DNA of 64,000 nucleotides from Phytoactinopolyspora alkaliphila (GTDB lineage Bacteria > Actinomycetota > Actinomycetes > Jiangellales > Jiangellaceae), in NCBI RefSeq assembly GCF_010550695.1, contig NZ_JAAGOB010000010.1, positions 1-64,000 of the forward strand. Reading direction: 5' to 3'. Positions 44,950 to 53,404 of the stretch are shown piece by piece. The position numbers and the translations under genes are program-made. The notes under the pieces were generated by a model. The model did not search any database. It was not told the origin of the DNA and was given only the letters and a program-made list of their open reading frames with translations. Every line of letters starts with the position of its first letter. Within the stretch, counting starts at the first letter, position 1.

Positions 44950-45759
44950 TCACGACGAGAAGACCGGGTTCCAGGCTCCTGTCACCACGGCGAGCGCTAC
45001 TGCGGCGGCGGTGAGCGCCACCGAGCAGCCGAGGAGCACGGCGTCGGCGGGACCGAACCGGCTGATCCTTGCCGTGGTGCGCGCACGCTGGCTGTCGAAG
45101 CCGCGCGCGTCCATCGCCACCGCCAGCTGGCTTCCCCGCCGGACGGCGCCCACCAGGAGGGCGAACAGCTTGCCGCCGAACAGCCTGATCGCGGCGAGCG
45201 GGTTGCCGCCCGGTTCCAGCCCGCGGGCACGGCGCGCCCGGCCGAGGATCTCCCACTCGGTGGCCATCAGCGGCGCGAGCCGGAGCGCGGCGAGGGAGCC
45301 GTAAGCGAACCGGGCCGGCACTTTCAGGTGCCGGACCAGCGAGTCGGCGAGGTCCACCGGGTCGATGGTGAGGACCGCCAGGACACCGGGTAGGGCGATC
45401 GCCGCCAGCCGCATGCCTGCCGTGCTGCCGGCGGCGACGCTTTCCGTGGTGAGCAGGAACGGCCCCGCGTCGACGAGGACGGCTCCGCCCTTGCGAGCGG
45501 TGAACAGCGCGTTGCCGAGGCTGATCGTCGTCACGCCCAGCAACAGGGGCCAGCCGCGCCGGAATACCTCCCGCCACGTCAATCCCCACGCGGGCACGCT
45601 CAGGAGGGCCGCGATCAGGATGAGCCCGGAGGAGACCGGATCCACGCCCACGAGCAGGGTGAGCGCCGGGATGAACGCCGCGCCCAGCTTGGCGACGGGG
45701 TTGCGGCGGCCCAGCACCGCGCCGGTGGTGCGTCCGACGGCTCCGGCGGCGATGATCAC
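44950..45759 (-). CDS. ECF transporter transmembrane protein EcfT (YkoC-like)
   Basis: This 269-residue membrane protein couples the ATPase to the S component in an energy-coupling factor importer. It has about five hydrophobic segments and the two Ala-Arg-Gly coupling motifs are seen as GRARRARGLEPGG and AMDARGFDSQRA, which contact the ATP-binding subunits. The start overlaps the stop of the ATPase gene by four bases (GTGA). With the upstream YkoE and double ATPase genes and the TPP riboswitch it forms a thiamine-precursor importer. It is the last gene of the operon. Confidence 0.92.
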   Translation of the reverse strand: MIIAAGAVGRTTGAVLGRRNPVAKLGAAFIPALTLLVGVDPVSSGLILIAALLSVPAWGLTWREVFRRGWPLLLGVTTISLGNALFTARKGGAVLVDAGPFLLTTESVAAGSTAGMRLAAIALPGVLAVLTIDPVDLADSLVRHLKVPARFAYGSLAALRLAPLMATEWEILGRARRARGLEPGGNPLAAIRLFGGKLFALLVGAVRRGSQLAVAMDARGFDSQRARTTARISRFGPADAVLLGCSVALTAAAVALAVVTGAWNPVFSS

Positions 45760-47375
45760 AGCTCGCTCCCAGTGCCTCGCGGGACGGCTCGCGCAGCAGC
45801 GCTGGGCGAACTGTGCGTGCCGGTCGCGGGCCGCGTCGTCGTTCCACCGTGCCGGTGAGCCTCGTCGTCGGCGGGCCGGGCCCGGACGTCGGTGATCCGG
45901 CCGCCGCGCATGGTGACGTGCTGGTCGGCGAGTGCATCGGCGAACGCGGCGTCGTGGGTGACGCTGACGAGGGTGGCGCCATCGTCGCGTAGCTGTGCGC
46001 AGAGCCGGACCAGTTCCCGCCAGGTCCGGGCGTCCTGGCCGAAGGTCGGCTCGTCGAGCACGACCACGTCCGGGGCCGTCGCCAGCGCGGTGGCCACCGA
46101 CAAGCGACGCTTCTCCCCGCCGGAGAGCGTGTACGGATTGGCCCCGGCCAGACCGTCCAGGTGAAGCCGGGTGAGCAGGTAGTCACAGCGTTGCTCGGCC
46201 GCGGCGGTGGGAATACCGGCCCGCCGAGGGCCGATGAGAAGCTCGGACCGCACCGTCGGTGCGAGGAACTGGTGCTCCGGATCCTGGAAGACCATCCCGA
46301 TGCTGCGGCACAAGCGCCGGGCTCGCCAGCGGTGCAGCGGCCGGCGCGGATCGGCGGCGAGGAACACACCGCCGGTGTCCGGGCGTGACAGCCCAGCCAG
46401 GATCGTGGCCAGTGTCGACTTTCCACTGCCGTTGGGGCCGAGCACGCAGGTCGCCTCACCCTCCCGCAGCTCGAGGTCGGTGACGTCGAGCGACGGTGCG
46501 GCGGCGCGCCGGTAGGTCCGGCTGACTCCGCCGGCACGCAGCCGGATCACTCCGGACGGCCCCGGCGTGCGGCGAGGCGGCGCCGGCGCCCATCGTCGGG
46601 GCACCCACACCCCGTCGTCGGACAGCGCCGAGCCGTGCCGGGCGAAGACGTCGTCGGGGGAACCGTCGGCCACGACGCCCCCGCCCGGTTCGAGGACCAC
46701 CACCCGGTCCACCAGGCCGGCGGCGACGTCGACCCGGTGCTCCACGATGAGAAGCGTGGTGCTGGCGCTGTCCGTGGTGGCGCGCACCGCGTCGAGCACC
46801 AGCTCGGTCCCGGCCGGATCCAGGTTGGCCGTCGGCTCGTCGAGCACCATGAGCGACGGCCGCCGGACCAGCGCCCCGGCCAGCGCGAGGCGCTGCTGCT
46901 CGCCGCCGGAGAGCTCGGCTGTGGAGCGGCTGAGCTGATAGCCGAAGCCCACGCGCCGCAGTGCCGACTCGACGCGCGGCCAGATCTCCTCCCGCGGGAC
47001 ACCCGCGTTCTCCAGGCCGAACGCGACGTCATCGCCCGCCCGGGACATCACCAGTGAGGCTTCCGGATCCTGCAGGAGGACTCCCACCCGGTCGCGGGCC
47101 TGGGCGGCCGGCTCGCCGTCGACGGTGACGCTTCCCTCATGCTCCGCGGCGGTCTCGGGGTCCAGGAGTCCGGCCACGGCGCGCAGGAGCGTCGACTTTC
47201 CCGCGCCCGACGAGCCGACGAGCAGCACGCGCTCTCCCGCATCGATGTCGAGATCCACGCCGCGACACGCCCACCTTTTCCGCCCCGCGTAGCGCCAGCC
47301 CCAGCCGCGGATCCGGACGCGACTCGGACCCCGCTCGCCGACCGCGCCGGTGACCGTGTCCAGGCTTGCCCGCAC
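45756..47375 (-). CDS. ECF transporter ATPase with two ATP-binding domains (YkoD-like)
   Basis: This 539-residue protein has two ABC ATPase halves. Each has Walker A (GSSGAGKST and GPNGSGKST), the signature (LSGGEQQR and LSGGEKRR) and Walker B (LMVLDEPT and VVVLDEPT). It hydrolyses ATP to drive uptake. The GTG at 47375 lies 2 bases after the YkoE stop. A much longer open frame runs upstream, but it overlaps YkoE in another frame and is not coding. In YkoEDCB-type systems the substrate is hydroxymethylpyrimidine or thiamine. Fused halves are normal for YkoD. Confidence 0.94.
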   Translation of the reverse strand: MRASLDTVTGAVGERGPSRVRIRGWGWRYAGRKRWACRGVDLDIDAGERVLLVGSSGAGKSTLLRAVAGLLDPETAAEHEGSVTVDGEPAAQARDRVGVLLQDPEASLVMSRAGDDVAFGLENAGVPREEIWPRVESALRRVGFGYQLSRSTAELSGGEQQRLALAGALVRRPSLMVLDEPTANLDPAGTELVLDAVRATTDSASTTLLIVEHRVDVAAGLVDRVVVLEPGGGVVADGSPDDVFARHGSALSDDGVWVPRRWAPAPPRRTPGPSGVIRLRAGGVSRTYRRAAAPSLDVTDLELREGEATCVLGPNGSGKSTLATILAGLSRPDTGGVFLAADPRRPLHRWRARRLCRSIGMVFQDPEHQFLAPTVRSELLIGPRRAGIPTAAAEQRCDYLLTRLHLDGLAGANPYTLSGGEKRRLSVATALATAPDVVVLDEPTFGQDARTWRELVRLCAQLRDDGATLVSVTHDAAFADALADQHVTMRGGRITDVRARPADDEAHRHGGTTTRPATGTHSSPSAAARAVPRGTGSEL

Positions 47376-47377
47376 GG

Positions 47378-48001
47378 TCAGACCTCCGCCTGCACGCGGC
47401 CCGAAGCGAACGGAGCGAGCACCCCCGTGCGGGCGAGCGCCCGCACCAGGAACCAGCTCAGGATTCCCGCGACCAGGCCGGCTGTCACCGCGGCGAGGAC
47501 GTAGACGGCCTTCCAGCCGAGGCTGAACTCCGGCACCGTGACGATGCTCTGGTTGATGCCCATGGCCAGGCCGGCGGCGCCTCCGGCGAGCAGCGAGCCG
47601 AACACGCCCCAGCGCCGATACGCGAGCAGGGCGAAGACCAGTTCGGCCCCAAGCCCCTGCCAAACACCGGACATGAACACCGACAGCCCCCACACCGAGC
47701 CGAACAGCATGGACGTGGTCGCGGCGACCACCTCGGTGTACAGGGCCGCCCCGGCGCGGCGGATCACCAGCCCGCCGATGACGGCGGGCATCAGCCAGAC
47801 GGCGCCGATCACCGGACTGAAGGGGGTGGCCTCCAGAGGGAGGCTGACGGTGGGATAGACGAAGTTGTTCCACGCGGCGAAGATGAGGCCGAAAGCGACC
47901 CCCAGCACGGACGCGACCACGATGTCGACGGTGCGCCAGGTGCGCCGCCTGGTGCCCAGGCCCGTGCCCGCACGGTGGGAGACGTTGTCGGTCGGGCTCA
48001 C
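47378..48001 (-). CDS. ECF transporter S component YkoE family (thiamine precursor uptake)
   Basis: This 207-residue membrane protein is the substrate-binding unit. It has six hydrophobic segments. VDIVVASVLGVAFGLIFAAWN and YTEVVAATTSMLFGSVWGLS are typical of YkoE. I set the start at GTG 48001 because CCAAGGAG lies 6 bases upstream; the frame is open to 48073 with a less likely GTG. A TPP riboswitch lies 130 bases upstream, so uptake falls when thiamine pyrophosphate is high. It imports hydroxymethylpyrimidine or thiamine. Confidence 0.92.
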   Translation of the reverse strand: MSPTDNVSHRAGTGLGTRRRTWRTVDIVVASVLGVAFGLIFAAWNNFVYPTVSLPLEATPFSPVIGAVWLMPAVIGGLVIRRAGAALYTEVVAATTSMLFGSVWGLSVFMSGVWQGLGAELVFALLAYRRWGVFGSLLAGGAAGLAMGINQSIVTVPEFSLGWKAVYVLAAVTAGLVAGILSWFLVRALARTGVLAPFASGRVQAEV

Positions 48002-48130
48002 GGTGGACTCCTTGGCTGTTCCGTCGTGGAAAGTGACAGGCGAGGGAGCGCCGCTGAGCGTGCCGTCGGGCACAGTTACGGCGCATCCGCGAGGTCTTCT
48101 CGCGAACGCGCCGCTGACGTGTCGATATCG

Positions 48131-48214
48131 ACTCCCTGCGCCGGCATGACCCGGATCAGGTTCTGAGGGTCTGCGGAGTTTCCCGCACTCTCAGCGCCCT
48201 GCAGCGCTCCCCTG
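48131..48214 (-). promoter_or_regulatory. TPP riboswitch (THI element)
   Basis: Read on the minus strand, this stretch holds the conserved TPP-binding core: CTGAGA of the pyrimidine-sensing arm, then ACCTGATC, GTCATGCC and GCGCAGGGA of the pyrophosphate-sensing arm. It lies upstream of YkoE on the same strand. It should switch off the operon when TPP is bound, most likely at translation initiation in actinobacteria. The P1 stem is not obvious to the eye. Confidence 0.93.
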
Positions 48215-48458
48215 TCTTGCGGGCCAGGTGGCCCATGGGTATGAAGTTGTGGACTAGTCGGGACGGTAGCGGTTTCCTGGCATTTCGGTCAAACAGGCGG
48301 AGGGGAATCGTCCGAGTGGCTGGTACGTCGCAGCTGTTCGCCGGCGGCAATGAGGGCGGTTTGCGAGGTAGACTCCGTGTCGGCAGTCACCGGGCCGAGC
48401 CCGCGCGCTGCCTTTCCGTCCCTTGTCCCGAGTCTGCGAAGTGTGAGGTCCGACGCCG
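48215..48458. other. Divergent region between TPP riboswitch and lipoprotein gene
   Basis: These 244 bases should hold the promoters of the thiamine transporter operon and of the lipoprotein gene. I see no gene and no convincing -35/-10 pair. A TAGACT at about 48373 is the only weak candidate. Confidence 0.4.
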
Positions 48459-49223
48459 ATGCAGCTGGCATCAGGCCAAGTGATCGGTTTAGGCCTGGCG
48501 GCCCTGCTGACCGTCACGCTGACCGCGTGTGGTGAGGAGGAAACTCCCCCAGGCCCAGCGCCTTTGGCCCAGATCGCGTCCAGTTCCGAGACGGCTCCGG
48601 CCGAGAACGGCGTCGACCAGTTGCCTCCCGAGGAGGCTCTGCGCACGGCCGTCAAGAACCTCGCGGAGGCCGGAACCTACCGGGTGAGCGGTATGACCTC
48701 CGCGGGCAGCGCCATCGACATCGCCTTCAAGACCGGCGTGGGCTCGGTCGGCACGGTCACCACCGACAGTGAGGTGAGACTCGTGGCCTCCGACGATGTG
48801 GTGTACATCACCAGCGATCCGGCGACGCTCGCCGACATCGTGGATGCGGATATCGAGGACACCATCGCCGACAAGTGGCTGCTCATCTCATCCGAGTCGA
48901 GCTCCAACTACCGGATCTTCGTCGAGGGAAGCGACTTCGCCGAGGCGGTACTGGGGTCCGAGGTCAAGGGGGACCCGACGGCCGTCCAAGAGGTCGACGG
49001 CGTACCTGCCGTCGGTATCGAGTTCGCCGAGAGCGGCGGCATGCTGTGGATCTCGGCTACCGGGGACCCGTTGCCGCTGCGTTTCGAGGAGAAGGGCGCA
49101 TCCGGCGGATCCGGCGTGCTGACCTTCAGCGACTTCGGTGAGGACGTCGAGGTGCCCACGCCGGACGAGGACGATGTCGTCGATCTCTCGACGCTGCCGG
49201 TCCAGGACGACGAGGACGAATAG
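48459..49223 (+). CDS. LppX/LprG-like lipoprotein
   Basis: This 254-residue protein has a lipoprotein signal peptide with hydrophobic core IGLGLAALLTVTLTAC; the lipobox cysteine is at about residue 24. The mature part begins with a Pro and Glu-rich linker. Then come beta strands typical of the LolA-like LppX/LprG fold (VKNLAEAGTYRVSGMTSAGS, VRLVASDDVVYITSD). Such proteins carry lipids or glycolipids at the outside of the membrane. The tail is acidic. It is divergent from the thiamine operon. Ligand unknown. Confidence 0.8.
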   Translation: MQLASGQVIGLGLAALLTVTLTACGEEETPPGPAPLAQIASSSETAPAENGVDQLPPEEALRTAVKNLAEAGTYRVSGMTSAGSAIDIAFKTGVGSVGTVTTDSEVRLVASDDVVYITSDPATLADIVDADIEDTIADKWLLISSESSSNYRIFVEGSDFAEAVLGSEVKGDPTAVQEVDGVPAVGIEFAESGGMLWISATGDPLPLRFEEKGASGGSGVLTFSDFGEDVEVPTPDEDDVVDLSTLPVQDDEDE

Positions 49224-49256
49224 ACGATCTCCGGCCGCTGCCCGGGACGCCGGGGG

Positions 49257-49306
49257 TGCCGGGCCTGCCGGGGGTGCCAGGCCTGCCGGGGTGCCGGGAC
49301 GCCGGG
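49257..49306 (+). repeat. Short GC-rich tandem repeat between lipoprotein and PlsC genes
   Basis: Three near-identical units of 18, 17 and 15 bases at 49257-49274, 49275-49291 and 49292-49306 begin with TGCC and end in runs of G. They lie just downstream of the lipoprotein gene. Runs of G could form a quadruplex. The number may vary between strains. Confidence 0.7.
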
Positions 49307-49329
49307 CCAATCGGAGATAATGGTCCATC

Positions 49330-50043
49330 GTGGAGCTTGTGGGATCAATTGCGGTCGGCCTGACCAGGTTGTTCGGCAGCGTCCAGCCCGAGGGGCTCGA
49401 GAATCTGCCGATGAACGGCCCAGCCATCATCGCTGTCAATCACACCACCATCGCCGACGTTCCCCCGGTGCTGTCGACGCTGTACCGGGCCGGTTTGCGT
49501 CCCAGCGTGCCGTGTGCCGACGACGAGTGCGGGACCGTGCACGGCCACGTCCGGTTCATGGCGGCGTCGCAGGTGTTCAACAACACCTTCATCGGACCGC
49601 TGGCCCGGCACGCCGGGATGGTTGAGGTCGGCTGGCGGCAGGCCGGCTCGGTGGCGCTCGGAGCGGCTCGGGAAGCGCTCGGCAGAGGCGAGATCATCGG
49701 CATCTATCCCGAGGGCGACGTCTCGGCGACCGAGGACGGGTCACCCCGCAGATTCCGGTTCGGCGTGGGGCGCCTAGCCCTGGACGCGCAGGTTCCGGTC
49801 ATACCGGTGGCGCATCATGACGCACGGACCATCGGCTCCGGCTCCGTGCCCAGGAGCCTCGCGGGGGCGCTGACCTCCATCGTGCGCAGGCCGACGATCA
49901 GGTTACGGGTTGGGCCTCCCGTGCTGCCGGAGGAGTTCGCGGGCATGGCGATCCGTGACGTCGTCGATCTGATCCAGGCACGTGTCACCGATATCTGGCG
50001 CTCCCTGGCGGGCGAACATGCCCCGCGGATTCACGAAAAGTAA
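49330..50043 (+). CDS. 1-acylglycerol-3-phosphate O-acyltransferase (PlsC family)
   Basis: This 237-residue enzyme transfers a fatty acyl chain to lysophosphatidate in phospholipid synthesis. The catalytic HX4D motif is NHTTIAD at about residues 37-43. The acceptor-binding block is IIGIYPEGDVSATEDG. There is no long membrane helix; it probably binds the membrane surface. GATAAT ends 8 bases before the GTG and no ribosome site is seen, so it may be leaderless. It is 107 bases behind the lipoprotein gene with tandem repeats between. Another acyl acceptor is possible. Confidence 0.88.
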   Translation: MELVGSIAVGLTRLFGSVQPEGLENLPMNGPAIIAVNHTTIADVPPVLSTLYRAGLRPSVPCADDECGTVHGHVRFMAASQVFNNTFIGPLARHAGMVEVGWRQAGSVALGAAREALGRGEIIGIYPEGDVSATEDGSPRRFRFGVGRLALDAQVPVIPVAHHDARTIGSGSVPRSLAGALTSIVRRPTIRLRVGPPVLPEEFAGMAIRDVVDLIQARVTDIWRSLAGEHAPRIHEK

Positions 50044-50240
50044 ATCGATTGCCCTGCCACAACCCGCCGTCGCAAGCTGTGATGGTGGTCCACTGGAGGC
50101 GGCCGCCGAGTTTTTAACTACAATTCGCCCATACGGACGGCTGTGGACATCCGCCCGGGACATGATGCCGGACACTGAGAAAGAACGAGGGAAGCCGAGA
50201 CGAAGGAGCGTAGGCCAATGTCACGGAAGGGGACGGACAG

Positions 50241-50747
50241 GTGCAGACGTTGGTGTTGAATGCTTCGTATGAGCCCCTGGCCGTTGTTTCCGTCCGTCGG
50301 GCCATCGTCTTGGTGCTGACCGAGAAGGCCGTCATGGAGCACGCCGACTCGGCGCGGGTCATCCGCTCGGCCACCAAGGAGTTTCCCGCGCCACTGGTGG
50401 TGCGTCTGCTCAGGTTCGTCCGTGTGCCGTATCGCCGTCGGCTGCCGTGGTCTCGGGCCGGTGTCCTGGAGAGAGATCGACGTCGGTGCGGCTACTGCGG
50501 TGGCCGGGCGGACTCGATCGACCACATCCTCCCCACATCTCGCGGTGGCGATCCACGGAGCTGGCTGAACACCGTGGCCGCGTGCGTGCCGTGCAACCAG
50601 GCGAAGGCGAACCACACGCCGGACGAGGCGGGGATGCAATTGCGCATCGAGCCGTTCGAGCCGAAGGTTCAGCGCGCGCTTGTGCTCGCACTGGGTGTCA
50701 CCCAGGCGGAGAGCTTGCCGCCGTGGCTCGCTGCGTCCCTAGCCTGA
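50241..50747 (+). CDS. HNH endonuclease family protein
   Basis: This 168-residue protein has an HNH domain: CGYCGG and CVPCNQ form the zinc-binding Cys pairs, DHILPTSRGG contains the catalytic His, and NTVAACVPCNQAKAN the Asn and second part. The N-terminal about 75 residues (TLVLNASYEPLAVVSVRRAI) are a common partner of housekeeping HNH proteins in actinobacteria, which are not linked to a known mobile element. GGAAGGGGACG precedes the GTG start. The repeat-rich non-coding stretch starts right after it. Target and role unknown. Confidence 0.88.
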   Translation: MQTLVLNASYEPLAVVSVRRAIVLVLTEKAVMEHADSARVIRSATKEFPAPLVVRLLRFVRVPYRRRLPWSRAGVLERDRRRCGYCGGRADSIDHILPTSRGGDPRSWLNTVAACVPCNQAKANHTPDEAGMQLRIEPFEPKVQRALVLALGVTQAESLPPWLAASLA

Positions 50748-50795
50748 GCCCGCCGTCCCTGGGCCCACTATTTCGGGGCCGCTATCCAACCCATG

Positions 50796-50856
50796 GCATG
50801 GGTTGTGGTCCCACAAATCGGATAAAACGCCGTCAAATAGCGACCACAACCCATGC
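50796..50856. repeat. Inverted repeat, 15-bp arms, 31-base spacer
   Basis: Bases 50796-50810 are the exact reverse complement of 50842-50856. The left arm can also pair with the bases before it: CAACCCATG and CATGGGTTG at 50787-50795 and 50797-50805 form a 9-bp hairpin with a 1-base loop. Two alternative folds are therefore possible. Confidence 0.9.
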
Positions 50857-50989
50857 GAAGCTCCCCTCAGACGTCGGCCACCGGGTCCTCCGGCTGGCGC
50901 GAGCGTCGGTGTGCGTTCCAGGAGCGCGACCGTGCCGTCGTGTTGTCCGTCGTGTAAAACGAGCCGGAAACTGGGGGAATCCTGGGGTT

Positions 50990-51052
50990 GTGACATGTGC
51001 CGTGCATATCTGAGCCGACCGCGTCGGCGCGCTCTTGCACGGCACATGTCAC
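50990..51052. repeat. Inverted repeat, 17-bp arms, 29-base spacer
   Basis: Bases 50990-51006 are the exact reverse complement of 51036-51052. The arms contain GACATGTGCCGTGC. Size and spacing are close to the repeat at 50796-50856, which suggests the same type of element with a different arm sequence. Confidence 0.9.
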
Positions 51053-51059
51053 GGCCACC

Positions 51060-51143
51060 GTGAGGATCCTCGTGCGAGAAATAGCCGGCGCAACAGCCCT
51101 GGTCGGCACGTCGTGAAGATCCTCGTGCGAGGAGCAGCCGGTG
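51060..51143 (+). repeat. Imperfect 31-base direct repeat, two copies
   Basis: Copies at 51060-51090 and 51113-51143 are identical at about 26 of 31 positions, with GATCCTCGTGCGAG in common. They are 53 bases apart. Two copies are too few for a CRISPR or large satellite. Confidence 0.8.
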
Positions 51144-51317
51144 AGTGGACCGTCGGGAAGATCGATGCTCCTATTGATGTCAAGTGGTTGTGGTGGGGGT
51201 TGTGCGGAAACGAACCGGCAAATCGTGGGCGTCGACCCCGGCGTTGTGCTGGAGCACCGGCTTTCTCCCGGTGGACGTGGGATCATGGGGGCAAGACGCT
51301 CACCGAGGAGGTACATC

Positions 51318-51788
51318 ATGGCCAGTCCGGTGCCAGGGCTGCCGACAGGGCTGGTGGTCGGGGCTTATGACGGCTATCCGGATGCTCAGCGCGCGGTCGA
51401 CTACCTGGCCGACCAGAAGTTCCCGGTCGAGCACCTCGCGATCGTCGGCACCGACCTGCGCCAGGTCGAGCGCGTCACCGGGCGTATGAGCTGGGGCAAG
51501 GCGATCCTCGGTGGATTGGCCACGGGGGCATGGCTGGGGTTGTTCGTCGGCTTGCTGCTGAGCTTGTTCACCGACGAAGGATGGGCTCAAATCATCATTA
51601 TGAGCGTGGTGTGGGGCGCCATCTTCATGATGATCTTCGGTGCAGTGGGCTACGCATTCACCGGTGGCCGCCGCGACTTCGTGTCCAAGAGCGTCATCGT
51701 CGCCGGTCGGTATGAGATCTACTGTCAGCACCAGCACGCCGAGGAAGCGCGAAACCACCTGGCCAGGTTGTCGCTGAAGACGGGGTAG
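51318..51788 (+). CDS. General stress protein 17M-like domain membrane protein
   Basis: This 156-residue protein starts with the small alpha/beta domain of general stress proteins (GLVVGAYDGYPDAQRAVDYLADQKFPVEHLAIVGTDL as separate blocks at about 10-46). Two hydrophobic segments follow (AWLGLFVGLLLSLF and IIIMSVVWGAIFMMIFGAVG) and a short soluble end. It is common in actinobacteria; function is not known beyond stress linkage. GAGGAGG lies 6 bases before the ATG. It sits right after the repeat-rich stretch, so those repeats may belong to its leader. Confidence 0.85.
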   Translation: MASPVPGLPTGLVVGAYDGYPDAQRAVDYLADQKFPVEHLAIVGTDLRQVERVTGRMSWGKAILGGLATGAWLGLFVGLLLSLFTDEGWAQIIIMSVVWGAIFMMIFGAVGYAFTGGRRDFVSKSVIVAGRYEIYCQHQHAEEARNHLARLSLKTG

Positions 51789-51858
51789 TCGTCGACCGGA
51801 TGGCATGCTGTGCCCGAAGCGCTTGACTGGACCGGCCGGAAGAGGAAGCGTCAACAGG

Positions 51859-52506
51859 GTGAAGGGTGAACTGAGATGCCCGCGTTGCGGTGAGCGCCCG
51901 GAGCCGCCCGGAGCGTGGTCCAACCGTTGGACATGCGGCAGACATGGCGAGGTCTTCCCGCTTGCCCCGATGACGACGCCCAGCGCGGACTTCACCAGAC
52001 AACTCGGCGAGCGCTCGGAGGTGCCGCTGTGGCTGCCGTGGCCATTGCTGCACGGGTGGGTGATCGGTGCCGTTCTGCACGCCGGCGACGACGTCTCGGG
52101 CGTGCAGGCGACCGCCGTGGCGATCAGCGGCCCCAATCCGCTCGGCGGACCGGCCGACCTGGTGCTGGTCGCTGAGGAGCAGGGGGTCGGACTGGGGTCG
52201 GGCATCGCGGGTGTACGCGGGACCGATCCTGGTGACGTCGTGAAGAGTGAGCCGCACGCGCGTGTGCACGCCGAGGGGCGTCCGGTGCCTCTCTGGTGCG
52301 TGTCCGGGAAGCCCGAGCACGCAGTATACGTGGGGCAGTGGGACAGTCGCTGGCTGTGGATGATCTGGAACCCGCACACCGCTGCCGCTCTGCTGCTGGA
52401 GGACTTGGTCCTCGCGGATCTGCGCTCGCTGGGCAGGGAAGCCGATCTGCTGCCGTACGGCACGCCGCCACCGTGGCTCATGCGCCGTTCCGGTTACGAT
52501 CTCTGA
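51859..52506 (+). CDS. DUF6758 family protein
   Basis: This 215-residue protein begins VKGELRCPRCGERPEPPG, which has a CxxC zinc-ribbon-like pair. A further Cys-Gly-Arg-His (WTCGRHGEV) could complete the site. Later blocks are VPLWLPWPLLHGWVIG, GPNPLGGPADLVLVAEE and ADLLPYG, which match the actinobacterial DUF6758 pattern. There is no signal peptide. The GTG at 51859 is chosen for the family start; GAGGAAG lies 10 bases upstream, which is a little far. The PHP gene follows 35 bases later. Function unknown. Confidence 0.82.
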   Translation: MKGELRCPRCGERPEPPGAWSNRWTCGRHGEVFPLAPMTTPSADFTRQLGERSEVPLWLPWPLLHGWVIGAVLHAGDDVSGVQATAVAISGPNPLGGPADLVLVAEEQGVGLGSGIAGVRGTDPGDVVKSEPHARVHAEGRPVPLWCVSGKPEHAVYVGQWDSRWLWMIWNPHTAAALLLEDLVLADLRSLGREADLLPYGTPPPWLMRRSGYDL

Positions 52507-52541
52507 CGAGAAACCCCGCCGACATTTCAGGAACCCGCCGC

Positions 52542-53402
52542 TTGCGCATCGATCTGCACACTCACAGCAGTGTCTCCGACGGCACGGAACGTCCGGCCGA
52601 CGTGGTACGACGTGCTCACGAGGCAGGACTGGACGTCGTCGCGCTGACCGACCACGACACCTTCGACGGCTGGCCGGAAGCATTGGCCGCGGGGCGGCAG
52701 TACGGTGTCGACGTGGTGCCGGGTGTGGAGATCTCCACTCAGCTCGGCGGTCGCGGAGCCCACGTGCTCGCCTATCATGTCGACACCGCGCACCGGCCGC
52801 TCGCCCGTGAACTGGCTCGGGTGCGAGAAGACCGGCGGGAGCGGCTGCAACGCATCGCTGTCCGGCTGACCAAGGCCGGCATCGCCGTAGATCTCGCCGA
52901 GATCCTCCACGCGGCCAACGGTGCCTCTTCGGTGGGCCGTCCGCACGTGGCCGATGTGATGGTGGCCAAGGGATACGTCAAGACCAGGGACGAGGCCTTC
53001 GCCTCGTGGCTGTCGGTTGGCGGCGTGGGCTTCGTCGAGAAGTATGCTCCTGGGATCGTCGACGCCATCGGCCTGGTGCACGCCGCCGGCGGGGTCGCGG
53101 TGCTGGCCCATCCCTGGGGTCGCGGCTCGCGGCACGTCTTCAGCGCCGAGGCCATCGGCGCGCTCGCCGACGCCGGGCTGGACGGTATCGAGGCCGATCA
53201 CCAGGATCACGACGACGCCGCCCGCGCAGAGCTTCGCGCGGTAGCCGCGGCCCATGGCTTGGCGGTCACCGGATCCAGCGACTACCACGGCACCGGGAAG
53301 GTCGGCCACGAGCTGGGCGTCAATACCACGGCCGAGGCAGAATGGGAACGGCTGCTGGCGCGAGTCGGCAGGCGTCCCAGCCAGACCGGACACGAGGGCT
53401 GA
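52542..53402 (+). CDS. PHP domain phosphoesterase
   Basis: This 286-residue protein is of the PHP superfamily of metal-dependent phosphoesterases. It has RIDLHTHSSVSDG at the N-terminus (His-x-His metal site), LTDHDTFDG, the glutamate of VPGVEISTQ, VLAHPWGRG and the last metal motif SSDYHGTGK. It probably hydrolyses a phosphate ester such as a nucleotide or 3'-phosphoadenosine derivative (RNase AM/YciV-like). The start is taken as TTG 52542, the only start codon in frame after the upstream gene, with CAGGAA about 8 bases before it. The stop is 2 bases before the next GTG. Confidence 0.88.
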   Translation: MRIDLHTHSSVSDGTERPADVVRRAHEAGLDVVALTDHDTFDGWPEALAAGRQYGVDVVPGVEISTQLGGRGAHVLAYHVDTAHRPLARELARVREDRRERLQRIAVRLTKAGIAVDLAEILHAANGASSVGRPHVADVMVAKGYVKTRDEAFASWLSVGGVGFVEKYAPGIVDAIGLVHAAGGVAVLAHPWGRGSRHVFSAEAIGALADAGLDGIEADHQDHDDAARAELRAVAAAHGLAVTGSSDYHGTGKVGHELGVNTTAEAEWERLLARVGRRPSQTGHEG

Positions 53403-53404
53403 CG

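Larger units (their letters stand above)
50748..51317. other. 570-base stretch without a gene, rich in inverted and direct repeats
   Basis: No supportable reading frame lies here. It holds two inverted repeats with 15- and 17-bp arms, a 31-base direct repeat 53 bases apart, a perfect GAGGATCCTC palindrome at 51062-51071, and the AGGAGG ribosome site of the next gene at the high end. Possible roles are a structured RNA, a decayed mobile element or a regulatory array. Confidence 0.8.

Noticed and set aside
47376-48086. N-terminal extension of the double ATPase gene
   Set aside because: It would overlap the YkoE gene in another frame and has no family match; the GTG at 47375 fits the domain start.
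51060-51143. CRISPR-like repeat
   Set aside because: Only two imperfect copies, no array and no cas genes.
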